This document shows, in pieces, positions 1 through 11,632 of a stretch of DNA of 64,000 nt. The stretch comes from Rotaria macrura (Eukaryota > Rotifera > Eurotatoria > Philodinida > Philodinidae), in NCBI GenBank assembly GCA_900239685.1, contig OENT01000764.1, positions 1-64,000 of the forward strand. The letters run 5' to 3'. The notes beneath the pieces are model-generated. The model was not told the origin of the DNA, ran no database searches, and saw nothing but the letters and a program-made list of their open reading frames with translations. The position numbers were made by a program, and so were the translations under genes. Position 1 is the stretch's first letter, and each line of letters opens with the position of its first letter.

Positions 1-3000
1 CTTCCATTTACTTCCATCTTACTTCCTTGTACTTCAAAAAATTTTGAAGTAGATGAAGTATCGCTTTTTCCCCCTTGGATTCGAAGCAGTTGTGAATTAT
101 ATTAATTACCTTAGACTTATGAATGACGAATAATCAAGGTTTAGGTGTCTATAGTAATGTAACGAACAAACCTATATTGATTGACAAATATTCTTTTCCA
201 ATGAGAACGGAGGTTTTAAATTTTATGTTTGCTTTCTTTCGGGCGTTATTTATTCAAGTTTCTTGCATCCCAATATTATTTTATCATTTTATTGGTTGAG
301 TATTTTTATGTATACAGTTTTAACTATGTATGATTCTGTTGTTTTTTTAAGATGCTATTGTGAATTCGACGAAGCAGAATACTCACACTAACACTGTCCC
401 AAACGTTTTCATTATTGTATTCAAGAAATAAAGAGTGAGATCAATCAGAATCTCAAAATAGTGCAAATAATGGGACAGGTCGTAGTTCATGTGACGAGTC
501 CCATATTAATAGAAAGGTCATCTAGTATAGTGCCCTGTATCGAATCAGGCAGGTATTTTGACGGATATGAATAGTTATATGCATCTGTTTGTCAAAAAAT
601 ATGTATCATATTCACTGATGAGACAAAAGAAATTTGCAGCCTAATCTTCCGAGCTCGATAGAACAATGCGTATTTCACACTTTACTTCGGAAATATGTTT
701 AACGAGGATTCCTTTAAAATTTAGGTGACATGCGTTCCCTCTGAATTAGCTAACTGAAGAGATTTTACTTCTAGAGTCCACATCGACGTGAAGTCTACAG
801 AGCGGTACTTATTAAATTGTTTTTAACACCAGAGTATATGCATTAGAAGTTCTAAAATACGAACCGTGAAATATTTGTATTTTTTCAGTAGGCTCTATGA
901 ATAAGAGGGCTGCGGTTTTCCTTTCTGTGGGTATCATTATAAAGGAAGTGAAGCGAGAAACTAACGCATCTAATTATGGTTTCTTAAGAAAACGTGAATT
1001 ATCAATGGGTCAATGAGTTTCGCTAACCTCTGTTGACAAGCGAACTATATGGCCTCGATCGTTTTGTAGTTGTAATTACAATTATAAAAGAGTAAAAGCT
1101 TGTTTGTGAACCATAAATAGTGGATAATGTAGACTCAATATGCTATGTGTACGTTATCACTGAAAAGTTTTCAGTATACAATAAAATGTATGACATCATG
1201 ATAAAAATGACTTATTCTACGGAATATGTTAAGCAGATTTGAATCCTACCCTCTTTGATGACTGTTTATAAACTTGAAAATTTAGCGTAAAATAATATTT
1301 TCGAAGTTTGCGCTATAAACACCACACAGCCTCTGGTGGGATCCAATTATTTGATGAATGGTGGAAGGAAATAGTGCCAATTCTATCATCACTTATAAAT
1401 GTCTTGTAGATTGACTTTATTTGAGTTTAGCGCTAATGTACAAAAGATTATTGATTTCTACGTATACATACAAGATATATAACTGACACAAAGGCAGTAT
1501 CTTGACTAAATTCTCTCTATGAAAAGTTTTTAAGCAGCATAAAAAAGTTTTTTGATGCTTTATTCCACTATTTCACATGATTCTTTAAGCCATTCATAAG
1601 AATCAATAATAATGTTCAATAAAAATAAACAGACAAAGATTTTAGGTGTAACGTATTTTCTCATACCCTCAAAACTGATGAATTCGATGGGATTGTAAAT
1701 TGATTGAATACCATTGGCAATGCTCGTTCCTTTTTTGTGGTGAATTATCCTCTAGTTCAACTTCAAGCAGTTCATACATTTAAATATATTAGCGGTGTGC
1801 TTATCACACTGAATGAAGAATATATTTCGTAAAACAAATCATGTGGCAATCCGCTGCGCTTAGGAAAGTTCCAGTTCAGTTCAATAAGACTCAGAAATGA
1901 AAAATGCTATTTCAATAATAATATTAAAACTAATTTTCTTTAGATAGATGTTTAATCTTTAACATTTGAGTGCATTCATAGACGTTCCTACGTCGAACAA
2001 CCGATACCACCTGGTGATATCAAATTGTGTGATCATGTCTGAAGAACTTCTATCGATCGTTGTGAGTTGATTAAAACAATAGTATCATATGTAATATATT
2101 TTTGTATCTACTTTGATTTAAATCGATCATGTGGTCAAGAAGTAATTAAAGACAAGAGTGTCTTTCTAGTTTCTGTCAGATACTCAAACTTTTAATGGAT
2201 ATGCTTCACTCTTGCGCTTCTTTGTCTTTTACATTTTTCTCTACTAAGTAGTACCACAAGCATCAAACAATTGTAGTTACACTAGCATTACAGAAATTGA
2301 CCATGGGAAATAGGGATGCACTGAAAAATATGATAGCAGAAATTCAAATACTTGACTAAATCAGTATTTTCTGGGTGTCCAGTATCTCCCTTGAAATTTC
2401 TTTCAAAATTGGTACACTTAGTACCGAAAGTCTACATATTGCAAGATTCTCTTTAATTCAATTTTTTCTGAGTTAAAATAAACATATTGAAACAGAATCA
2501 AAGCTGTCAAAATATTATTTTATCCACGTTCAGAAGCTATAATGTTGACAAATGTCTGGAAATCAACACTTGAGACAAATGATTCTTTGCTTCCAAGGAA
2601 ATTTTATTCCTATCATTGCACACGAAAACTCATCACTAGATCGCTGTATTATCCGACCTTTTTTTCATCTTGTATTTATAAAAGAAGAAAATTCCACGAA
2701 AATCAAGTTGAGCGAATTCAAATACATTCGTTTTAAATTAGAATGATATCGAGTTTTGAAAATGACAGCAGCTTTCAAGGCGACTGAAATCGGAAAGCGG
2801 ACAATTGAAAGCCAGGCCTTGTTGCTTTTTAAGAGAATTTATTTCACATGAAGATGTTCAAGCAGACAAACGATCGCAAAAAGCGAAAATCTTAAAAATC
2901 AAGCCTAACTAAAAACTTGGTATTTCCCCACATTTCTATATATTTTGGAAATACATAGAAATAAATAGGAAATATTTGGATTACATAGAAATACGGAAAC

Positions 3001-3309
3001 ACACATTTTCCCACTTGGATAATAGTCAAGAAAATCCTTATCATGTTGTACATCCATTGAATAAGATTTCTTTTTCTATCCAAATCGAAAGAGAACATCT
3101 GGGTATAGAATACATAGATCTATCAAGGCGCCTGAAGATTCCATTGCGCAGGATGAAATATCGGCGATGATGGCTAGAACTCATTCATACTAAGCAAAGC
3201 TAGTTTTCAACTGTGCTTTATTCAAAAGAAGTAGAAATAAAAATGTCAGGACTATGGCATTGTTCGATCCTCTTGTGGATTCTATCCTAAATAACCTGTC
3301 TTTAACGAG
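1..3309. other. gene-poor AT-rich stretch
   Basis: I see no convincing gene. Open frames here are short, overlap on opposite strands and lack a recognisable product. The first 75 bases contain several ACTTCC-type units followed by GAAGTA units in inverted orientation, including a near-palindrome at 31-52. This could be the edge of a repeat cut by the window start. Confidence 0.5.
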
Positions 3310-5010
3310 TTAATAACTTGTTGGTAAATTTCTTTCAATTAGTTGTTGTATAATTGACTGACTACGTTCTTTTATGATACCTGTTGGTTTAAATTCTTTT
3401 TTGTAACAATTATGGTTAGATAATTGTTCTGGAGTTACTTGAATTCCAATAAATTGACATACTAAATTTAATTGTTCAAGCGGATTTTCAATCAAATTAG
3501 AATAAGTCATTGTGTATACTCTACTACTTGGCAATGATCGAATCGAATTAAGTCCAATAGATGCTGTATTTAAATACGTATCAATGGTGTTATTCAACAT
3601 TCGCTTTGCAGCTTTATTTGAACCCATTAAACTGTAGATAAATCTTGCTGTACAGAGCCCTGATTTTAACACATTAGGTGTTATGGTCCATATATACGGA
3701 TCAAATTGAATTCCGCTTATGTGATGATATTGAGCTAAATATCCTGAGTTAATAACTTCTAAAGGGTTTCTAAGAATGTGAATAAACTTAGCATTTGGAT
3801 ATAATTTAAGTATTTCACATTCATTTCCATAATCCCATGGGTTTTTTAATAATACAATGTTTGATTTAGGTTTTTGCGTATAGATTAATTTACGACATAA
3901 ATTGTCGAAGATTTTGTATGATTTAGAATTTAAACAAAGAAAATCTTTGTTAAACAATAATGGTAGTGATAATATTGTATTTCTTTGTTGACTTATAACA
4001 AAACAATATTCTTCTGGTGGATTTAATGCTGCAACACGTATAGAATCAATGAATCTATTGCGAATACCTAATAAACGAAAATATGTATTTAGTGCATTCA
4101 CATATGTTGATGTTTGATCATTATTTTCCGCTTCAACTAAATGATTATAATATATTATAGAATAGGGAGTTACATGCGCTACTGGTAATATTTTGCATAA
4201 TTGTTCATATAATAATGTAGTACCTGAACGATGTAGGCCAGTAATAAATATTGGTTGAAATTGAATATTAGATAGACATGCTAAGTCTTCATTATGATTA
4301 TAATTAGATTCTCTTAGAAATGGCAAATGATCTAATTGAACGCCAGTAGTAAGTAGATGTTCATTTATAGTCGTTCGAATAAAATAATCCATTCTTTCAC
4401 ATGTTTCATAAGAATAAGCACGTTCCATTGAAAACAAGAGGACAACTGCCACAAATAAAATACTTGGAATGCTATCAATCATCGTATTTGATATTACTGA
4501 TAGAATTAATAATATGATACTTATATTCTTAACACTATGAAATGGTAAACGAAATAAATAAAAATTTACGAAACAATTAGCACAACATGCACTATAACTA
4601 AATGGATATTTAAATGTAAGGACACATGTTAACAGATAAATTATTTGAAACATATATGAGTGATGCGATGGTAATAAATATAATATTAGTGAGAATAAAA
4701 GCGAACCGATATCTATGTGCACAATAGAACCTAAATAAATATGAATATTTTCACATGATTGGCCACAAATTTCAATGGTATCTAATTTTTTAAATATAAT
4801 CCATACTAAACATATCAATGCGCAGATCATAAATCTCCATTTATTTTTATTGGCATGATATTTAGTATAAGCATATTCAATTGGTGCTAGTTGTTTGTCT
4901 TCAACTGTTGAAAATTGTAACGACCATTTATCCATACGCGGCAATATTCCGTAGCCATCACAATCAACTGGACATAATTCATTATTATTATTTTTTGACT
5001 TTGTATTCAT
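3310..5010 (-). CDS. membrane-anchored sulfotransferase-family protein
   Basis: This single uninterrupted frame of 566 codons is predicted to transfer a sulfonate group from PAPS to an unknown acceptor at a membrane. The N-terminal part (about residues 60-195) holds four to five hydrophobic segments, around 60-76, 96-113, 119-133, 163-178 and 179-194. The C-terminal half is a sulfotransferase domain. Its 5'-phosphosulfate loop is GLHRSGTT at 258-265, and its 3'-phosphate motif is LRNPLEVINS at 413-422. The RSGTT form resembles the bacterial/protist-like Sulfotransfer_3 type rather than the cytosolic animal TYPKSGTT form. I start it at the ATG at 5010; the frame stays open upstream but without another ATG. 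It has no introns, unlike the core genes further right, and sits alone in a gene-poor region. The family call is firm; substrate and origin are unknown. Confidence 0.8.
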   Translation of the reverse strand: MNTKSKNNNNELCPVDCDGYGILPRMDKWSLQFSTVEDKQLAPIEYAYTKYHANKNKWRFMICALICLVWIIFKKLDTIEICGQSCENIHIYLGSIVHIDIGSLLFSLILYLLPSHHSYMFQIIYLLTCVLTFKYPFSYSACCANCFVNFYLFRLPFHSVKNISIILLILSVISNTMIDSIPSILFVAVVLLFSMERAYSYETCERMDYFIRTTINEHLLTTGVQLDHLPFLRESNYNHNEDLACLSNIQFQPIFITGLHRSGTTLLYEQLCKILPVAHVTPYSIIYYNHLVEAENNDQTSTYVNALNTYFRLLGIRNRFIDSIRVAALNPPEEYCFVISQQRNTILSLPLLFNKDFLCLNSKSYKIFDNLCRKLIYTQKPKSNIVLLKNPWDYGNECEILKLYPNAKFIHILRNPLEVINSGYLAQYHHISGIQFDPYIWTITPNVLKSGLCTARFIYSLMGSNKAAKRMLNNTIDTYLNTASIGLNSIRSLPSSRVYTMTYSNLIENPLEQLNLVCQFIGIQVTPEQLSNHNCYKKEFKPTGIIKERSQSIIQQLIERNLPTSY

Positions 5011-5094
5011 ATTTAGTTTGATGATCTTTAAAAAAATCGGAATATTACACTCACCCCATAGTTCCAACCGTAATTTAGCATCGCTGAGTTGCAA

Positions 5095-8026
5095 TTCAGT
5101 AATTACTCAACATAGTTTTAAAATGCACAACCGCTTTATCGAACATAGGACAAGATTTATTGCATCATAATTCGTGACTTTCGGATATCGTGTAGATTCA
5201 GCGATAAGAATGCATTCATAGAAGTAACAAGATCGAATTGTATTGCATTAACAGTAGCTTTTATTTTAATTGAAGACGTGGTCACATTTTTCTTTCAAAT
5301 TCATTGCTCAAGATTTCGATAGTTTAACTGATACTTTCAAGATCATATCATATGACTCAGAATCATATTATAGTTGTAAAAATTCAAAGGAAACGATAAA
5401 AGGCAGCTGTTTACAATGATTGTCATAATTAGAACTACGACTCGATTGTAAACGCAGTGCTTGGTTTGCTTTACGAATTGTCAACGCCAATTTTCCGGAA
5501 AAATCAATTTATGAATATGTTACTAACTGAAAGAGTAGAACCATAGTCTAAGAAAGATGCATCTGTCGAATGCGGATAGGGGCGCTTTTCTCTTAGAAAA
5601 ATCAGTCATAATCTCACAAATACAATTGTCTTATACGTACTGCTGCAGATTAATTCACTGAAGATATCTTTCTGACTGTGTCAACCTTGTGTATCAATTT
5701 CCAACTGTACAACAGATAGAGTAGGCGTGTCAATGCCTATCTAGTTTCATAGTTTCAATTACATTGACGCGTAGATTAAACTATTCGAAAATTAAATTAA
5801 ATAATCGATAATTTATAAAAATTTGATTATTTGCACTTCGGAAAGAAAAAACAAGAAATATATCCTACAGCAAGTTTCAAAAACACTACAATAGCTTTAT
5901 TATACATAATTAATATATATTAGCAAGTGTATATAATTGAAGTTTAAAGTAATTTATGTATATAAATAACTGAAAGTGAATATAAACTGATGTCCCTATA
6001 ACAAAATTATCCCAAAATCCGATTTAAACGAGATAATTGTTAGGATGCAGAAGAATGTAAATATTCACTTTCTTGTAAGCTATGAAAAAGCATGAACTAT
6101 CTATTGAAATACACTTAGTAGCCTGTTAGCAACTTATTAGATTAGTACCATAAAATATCCAGTTGAAATCTAAGGAAAAAGAAGAATAAAACGCTTGACG
6201 TAAATTCTCAAAGGCATAACTGCAATCTATTGCAGCAGAGAAAATTTCCAAAAGAAGCTCTGCTCCTAACCGTCCATAATACGGTAGCAAAGAGCTCTTC
6301 CTAAAGATTTATTTCGTACTCTTATGGAACGCGTTTTGTTGCCCAAGAACGGTTTCTTCTTAGTGTATTTCTCGTAGGCAAAACTTACTTTTTTATTTTG
6401 AAAGAAACGGATTCTGTAGAAAGAAAAGGCGTCTTCAGGACTCTCTTGAATATTTAAAATGCGAATCTTCATCGTTTTTATCATTCTTTTTCTCGTGGCC
6501 ATACTGAAGACTGCCTAAGTCACTTTCTGAATGATTGTATTGCACAAATTCACAAGAGAAAAGCTGACAACGCGAAATGTGCTAAAATTCTTCCTAGATT
6601 CAACACACGAGTGTAGTAGAATGACTTACGTGAGATGGAGCAGAGAAAAAACTGTGCAATGCAGATAGAAAGTAACATTTGACCTTCGTCAACACACAGA
6701 AAAGTCGTTCTAAACATCTGAAAATGAAAACTATGTTTCAATGTGATGCTTCTCTACTTCACTTCAAATTCTCAAAGAACAAATACAAAATCGGCTATTT
6801 AAAGAAAACGATAGTTGAGCTTCAAAGATTTTAAACTTGTCTTACAATCTCAACCAGAAAAAACCTTCTATAAGACGAAGAAATCTTCCTACTATATTGG
6901 CAACATTAGATAAGAGACTGATGTCCATTGACTGACTTAAAAGTGCACTAACATGAATAAATATATAATCGAAATGAAGATAAAGCTGCTTCGTTGAAAC
7001 AGAAAAAGAAAAACACATGAATGTGAAAAATTGAATGACTATCTGATGAAATAGTAGCAACGCAGGATGAAGAAAATTTAGGTGTTTACTTACTTTATCA
7101 AGCTCGTTATCGAGACCTAAAGCAGTCCATTTTTTCAAAACTCGCACCGACTGAGAACGAAACCTCGTTATAAACGTTGGGATCGGTGTAAGCGTAGATG
7201 CTGGCAGGTTTGTGGGTGTCAGTGCGAGCATCCGTTGGCTTGTTGGAAAGAGTTGAACTTAATTTATTTTATTCCAAGTATGTTTAAATGACCTTGATCA
7301 CGTACTTATTCAGGTTGCACAACACACAATAAGAAGAGATATCAAGTGATATCAAGAGGCTGGAGTGAGTGTGAAGTACTGCGAAAATTTTCTCTCCTTT
7401 TATGTTAGACGTGTGTCGACGAACATAAATATTCTCGTTGTTCGACAGAAGGAATTGTAAAATTTCCTGTTAACTTTTGAAATATAATTACAAGATGCGA
7501 ATATTGTTCGCATAATGTTAGTTGCTGGTGAATAGATAATAAGATCGTGTATGTATACTTGATTCTTATTCGTAGCGAACCCAGTTGAAGCTGCTGACAA
7601 TAAATTTTTGTACTTGCAGTGGTTCATGTAATACAGTTTCTATAGAAAATGGAAATAAAATGTGTCAATCATGTTTTCCGAACATGGATCGTCTTTAGTT
7701 GGATGTGAAACACAAATGTAATATTATTTTATTCTTGAAGAAAAATTTAAAACGATCAGTTCAATTGAATTGCCGTTCATATCGATACTGTTGTTTCGAG
7801 AAATAATCAATTTTTATTGTTGCTCTTGCTTGTTCTAGGTCTTCTTTCATTTCAATCCTATCATAAATACAGATTTGCTACGACTTGTTGTGATATGGTG
7901 ACTTTTATGCATGTTGTCGTCACATAAATCGGATATTACGAGGATCCTATTTGTAATAAATTGGTCTCTTGATATTATTTTAGAAATCAGGATGCTTCTT
8001 CTGTTTTCTTCACAGTTCAAATTTCG
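5095..8026. other. intergenic, no supported gene
   Basis: Open frames of 60-130 codons occur on the minus strand around 6266-6502 and 6842-7231. They have no recognisable motifs, skewed composition and no supporting splice structure, so I do not call them genes. No clear repeat is seen apart from a short GT-rich patch near 7170-7215. Confidence 0.45.
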
Positions 8027-8281
8027 CTAATCTTGTTGCTTATGGGTATGAGTGTACGTGTGCGTGTGGACGTAAAAGTTCTCTTCTGCCATACTTAAAT
8101 CTATAGGCAGTTTCACTCCTACACAACCACGCATTCCAAAACCCCGTCCTTCGATGTTCCAAGGGTATTGCGTATGGAAGAGGTGTTCATGAACGCCGAT
8201 AGGAGCATTCAGATGACTACGAAGATAGGCCATCATAGCATTCAAACAAAATGAATTTGCAAGATTAATAGTTTCTTCCAT
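8027..8281 (-). other. possible coding remnant overlapping a GT/CA block
   Basis: A minus-strand frame from an ATG at 8281 reads about 68 residues of protein-like composition (acidic N-terminus, several Gly, Cys and Pro, a GRGFGMRG run near residues 45-52). It then enters a His/Thr-rich low-complexity tail created by the GT-rich DNA at 8041-8072. I do not recognise the product and see no good donor site before the tail. It may be a decayed gene or chance. Confidence 0.2.
8041..8148. repeat. GT-to-CA fold-back block 1
   Basis: The plus strand is G/T-rich at 8041-8072 (GGGTATGAGTGTACGTGTG) and C/A-rich at about 8113-8148 (ACTCCTACACAACCAC), with an ordinary spacer. The arms are only imperfectly complementary. 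It shares its layout with eight other blocks in the left 31 kb. Confidence 0.4.
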
Positions 8282-9151
8282 ATTGAAGAGCCCAGTTGGT
8301 GATTTCTCTGTTGTTCTTTAGATTGCAGTAGTGATTGAATGTTGTGTCGATTACGACAACTTTCGTTGGCTAGCGATTCGAACATATGTGGGTCGTTTTT
8401 ATGGGATACTTCATTTTTATCTCAGAGCCAGAGGAGAATAATTTAACAGAAAGAATGCAAGCAAAATCAAGTGCAGCCACTCTTGATGTATGTAAAGGTG
8501 CAAGCCACTCAGAGCATCAATTGAGAACACGGTCGTTGAACCATGGTCATTATTAATTAGAAATGAAAATGTCATTTTTCATAGACAACAGTCAGATTTA
8601 TTAAAGAAAAGAAAATCTGCATTTTACTGAGTATCTTTTGTCGAAATGCATTTCACGAAATTCGTTATATGGAATAGCAAAGTGTCCGACATTCATATAA
8701 TTTTCAAATAGAGTTTTCTCAGAAAATTTCACTTGTTGCAGCTGGCGTAAATCGTATCTTCTAATAGATCTATCAATCACAACACGTTACATAAAAGAGC
8801 TGGAAATAGGCTGCCTTGTAAGTCGGTATAGATAAATTAATTTATAAATCGAAAGGTTTTCTTTTCACAAATTTGAAATAATTAAAAGTATATTCTTAAT
8901 GTGAAATTTCTCTATTAATCAGTTCTTTCAGAAAATTAATCAGAAAAAACAAGTGACTTCTTCTTAGGCAATTGAGTTTCATAAATGACTGACGTCAACA
9001 GTGCGAAACATTGGAAAATAGACAGAGCCATATTAATACAAAGCCCCGATGGCCATGAATAAAATCCGGTCTGCCAGGCATAGGCAAGCGTGATTGACAA
9101 ATGTATGATTTTGACGAAAAGGTCAACTTTGCAAAACCACCATTTGACTGC

Positions 9152-9427
9152 TCAATTCATGTGAGGCTGCAACAAATACCATTTTGCTGCACCAGCGAGT
9201 AACATTCCGTTAGCGGCCATGTACGTGAGCAATTTAACTAACGGATGCTTCAATATTTCAGCGGGTACACTTGGACAGAGAGTACAGAGAAACGAGATCG
9301 GCTTAAAGAGACAGTAAAGTCCCGTAGTGATAGCCAATGTACTTTCAATGTAATGTAGAATAGCCCTGACATACAAGCCGTCGAGTCCCCCAAACAATTG
9401 CCAAAACATAGTGGAAAACCTACTCAT
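9152..9427 (-). CDS. possible small two-pass membrane protein, unrecognised
   Basis: A 91-codon frame starts at the ATG at 9427 and ends at 9152. It encodes two long hydrophobic stretches, about residues 19-50 and 67-86, separated by a Cys/Pro turn, with a short C-terminal tail ending HMN. The sequence looks like a real polytopic protein rather than random translation (few Lys/Asn despite AT-rich DNA, Gly and Ala in the membrane segments). I do not recognise a family. No intron or trans-splice acceptor is obvious immediately upstream. The neighbourhood is gene-poor on both sides. It could be a lineage-specific gene or an exon of a larger decayed gene. Confidence 0.35.
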   Translation of the reverse strand: MSRFSTMFWQLFGGLDGLYVRAILHYIESTLAITTGLYCLFKPISFLCTLCPSVPAEILKHPLVKLLTYMAANGMLLAGAAKWYLLQPHMN

Positions 9428-11246
9428 CAAATAAAAGATTCATATCCAAGAATTGAACTTCTAGCGCGACTGCACTCGTGTTATTTTTAATCTTCAAAAT
9501 AAACTTCTGATATGATTTGAAAGTCGATAGAGAAAATGAAAAATTAATGTAAGACTTTTTAAAGAACGTCATTAGAAATAAGTAAAAACAGTTTTAGGAA
9601 GTACACGGACCGGAATTTTCTATTGTTCAAAAGTGAAAAGAAGGATGTTGAAACTGACGAGCAATGTCGACTGAATACTACAAAATGATTATTTTCGAGG
9701 AAAGAATGTGAATATGTCTTGAATTTGGTGCCACATGGTTCTATACGACAAATGTAATTTCGCAACCAAAACACTTCCAAATCAATTCATTATGTGAAAA
9801 AACACAATGCTACGAAGGCGACAATGTCCTAAAATTCTAGCATATAATGTTTTCTTACTTTTTTGGATAATTTATTCAAAAAGTCTATGATTAGCTTTCT
9901 CTTTCCCCAGTCGACTTTCAAATCACACTAGGTGTTTATTCCGAAAGTTTCAGCCAACGAAAGCGCTTGGCTTAGAAGTTCACTCTTTCCAAAAAGATAG
10001 AAACCGGCAGCCAGCATGCTGCTTTTAATCTTTCATTAATTTTGCTGACAGTAAGAAAAACGTCATCTTTTTATGTATTGACCACCTGCTTGTAATGAAA
10101 AACGTGAAAGATATGAGATGAAAGTCGTCGGTTGCGTCAACATTGACGTTGATTGTTCTTGAGAAGCAGCTAGAGAATACAAAGTAAAGAAAGGACAGAA
10201 ATAATATAGCAACGAAAAAGCAGGCGTTTATATAACTATTGGCTAAAGCGTTTTGTCATTAAAAGTATAATGTTAAGATTAAAAGTTATGTATCGAGCAT
10301 GAACATTGAGAATAATTATTGGCAATAGGCTTATGTTGATAGATATAGATGAAACGATAACTCAACTGAATCAAATTAAATCTCTTTGATATGCAATACA
10401 TCTGTCTAAAAATCAGAATTTATCTACTCAAAAACAGCATCACTCCTGACGGACGAGTCATCACATACCCTATCAGACACCCTCCTCTTTTTTCAAGCTC
10501 TTTATATCAACGGTGAATTGTGTACGCCGTTGTCATTGAAATACATCAATAAAATTAAGAAAGTTCACGCTTACACCGCCAGATAATAAGGACACCTTTG
10601 ACAACAAGATATATCCACGCAGGTTCACCCACTTTTACATTGACTGTTTTTCAGCAAGATTGAAATGTGCTAGTCTTGGTGTATGACTGTGACTGCGTTT
10701 GTAAAATGATATTGAATCAATTAAAAGCAAGCAAGATGCGTTTCAACTATGCTTAAGTGATATTCTCTATTGCGAATGATCTTGAGTAACCGTTGTGTTC
10801 TTTCATTGTACTTATATTGTTGCATACGTTACATCGATTGATTTTGGTAGCCGAGCTAGTAGGCATATCTAGATATAATGCGAAATAGCAAAGACGAAAC
10901 TATGATCGTTTCTGTTATAGATAGAAGTGTTTTAGTTATCATGCGATGGAAACATTGTTTTTTATTTGTATTAATAGATTTCGATAAAAGAATATGTGCT
11001 GATAGATTCAGTTGAAAAATTCCCATTGCCTTTGATTGTAGAAGTGGAGTTGTCTCCAGAACTCTTATTGTACCAGTGCCACCATGTTCCAACCGTGTCG
11101 TTTTTCTTCTAGAAAATCTTGAACGATACCGATTCGCTATTGTTTTTCTGATTCTCAATGTTTACTTGATCAAACAACGATAGCTCATGGTAATGATCGT
11201 CAAACATTTTTCGGCGTCCTTGCCGTTCGAATTGCATTATCCCATA

Positions 11247-11315
11247 GAGGGTGTGAGTCGGCTTATGGAAAAAGAAGGATCAACAGCTAAATAAGGGTGC
11301 ACACTCACATCCTTG
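11247..11315. repeat. GT-to-CA fold-back block 2
   Basis: A short G/T arm (AGAGGGTGTGAGT, from about 11247) is followed within 60 bp by a matching C/A arm (ACACTCACATCCTT, about 11300-11313). The arms can pair imperfectly. Confidence 0.4.
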
Positions 11316-11558
11316 CCAATATATCAAATTATGCCTGAAATCTCTACAGTACAAGTCTTAATAGGAGCGACAATATTTTTGGAGGTATCAATAAGTTGTG
11401 CTACGGCGAGGCTTTAGAACTTTCTACTTCTTATAAAATTGGGAGGATAACTACTGTTATAAGTTTGAATATCGTTCGTTTGTTCGATATCGATTATTTA
11501 TTGAAAATGTGGAAAGAAAAAAAATAGGTTTATTTTAAGTGTAGATTATTTTTAAAAG

Positions 11559-11632
11559 GTTGCGGATCTGAGTGTCGGCGTGCTCGCGCAGGTCTTAGTC
11601 AATGGACTCTATACATATGCACCCACACCCTA
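11559..11632. repeat. GT-to-CA fold-back block 3
   Basis: A G-rich left part (GCGGATCTGAGTGTCGGCGTG) is followed by a C/A-rich right end, ACCCACACCC at 11621-11630. The reverse complement of the right end is GGGTGTGGGT, close to the bdelloid telomeric unit. Confidence 0.4.

Noticed and set aside
2542..3170. Several 60-70 codon frames on both strands
   Set aside because: They overlap one another in different frames, have no motifs, and are of the length expected by chance in this AT-rich DNA.
8989..8996. TGACGTCA site
   Set aside because: It lies on the downstream side of the weak 9.2-kb gene with no start nearby; an 8-mer of this kind is expected by chance in 64 kb.
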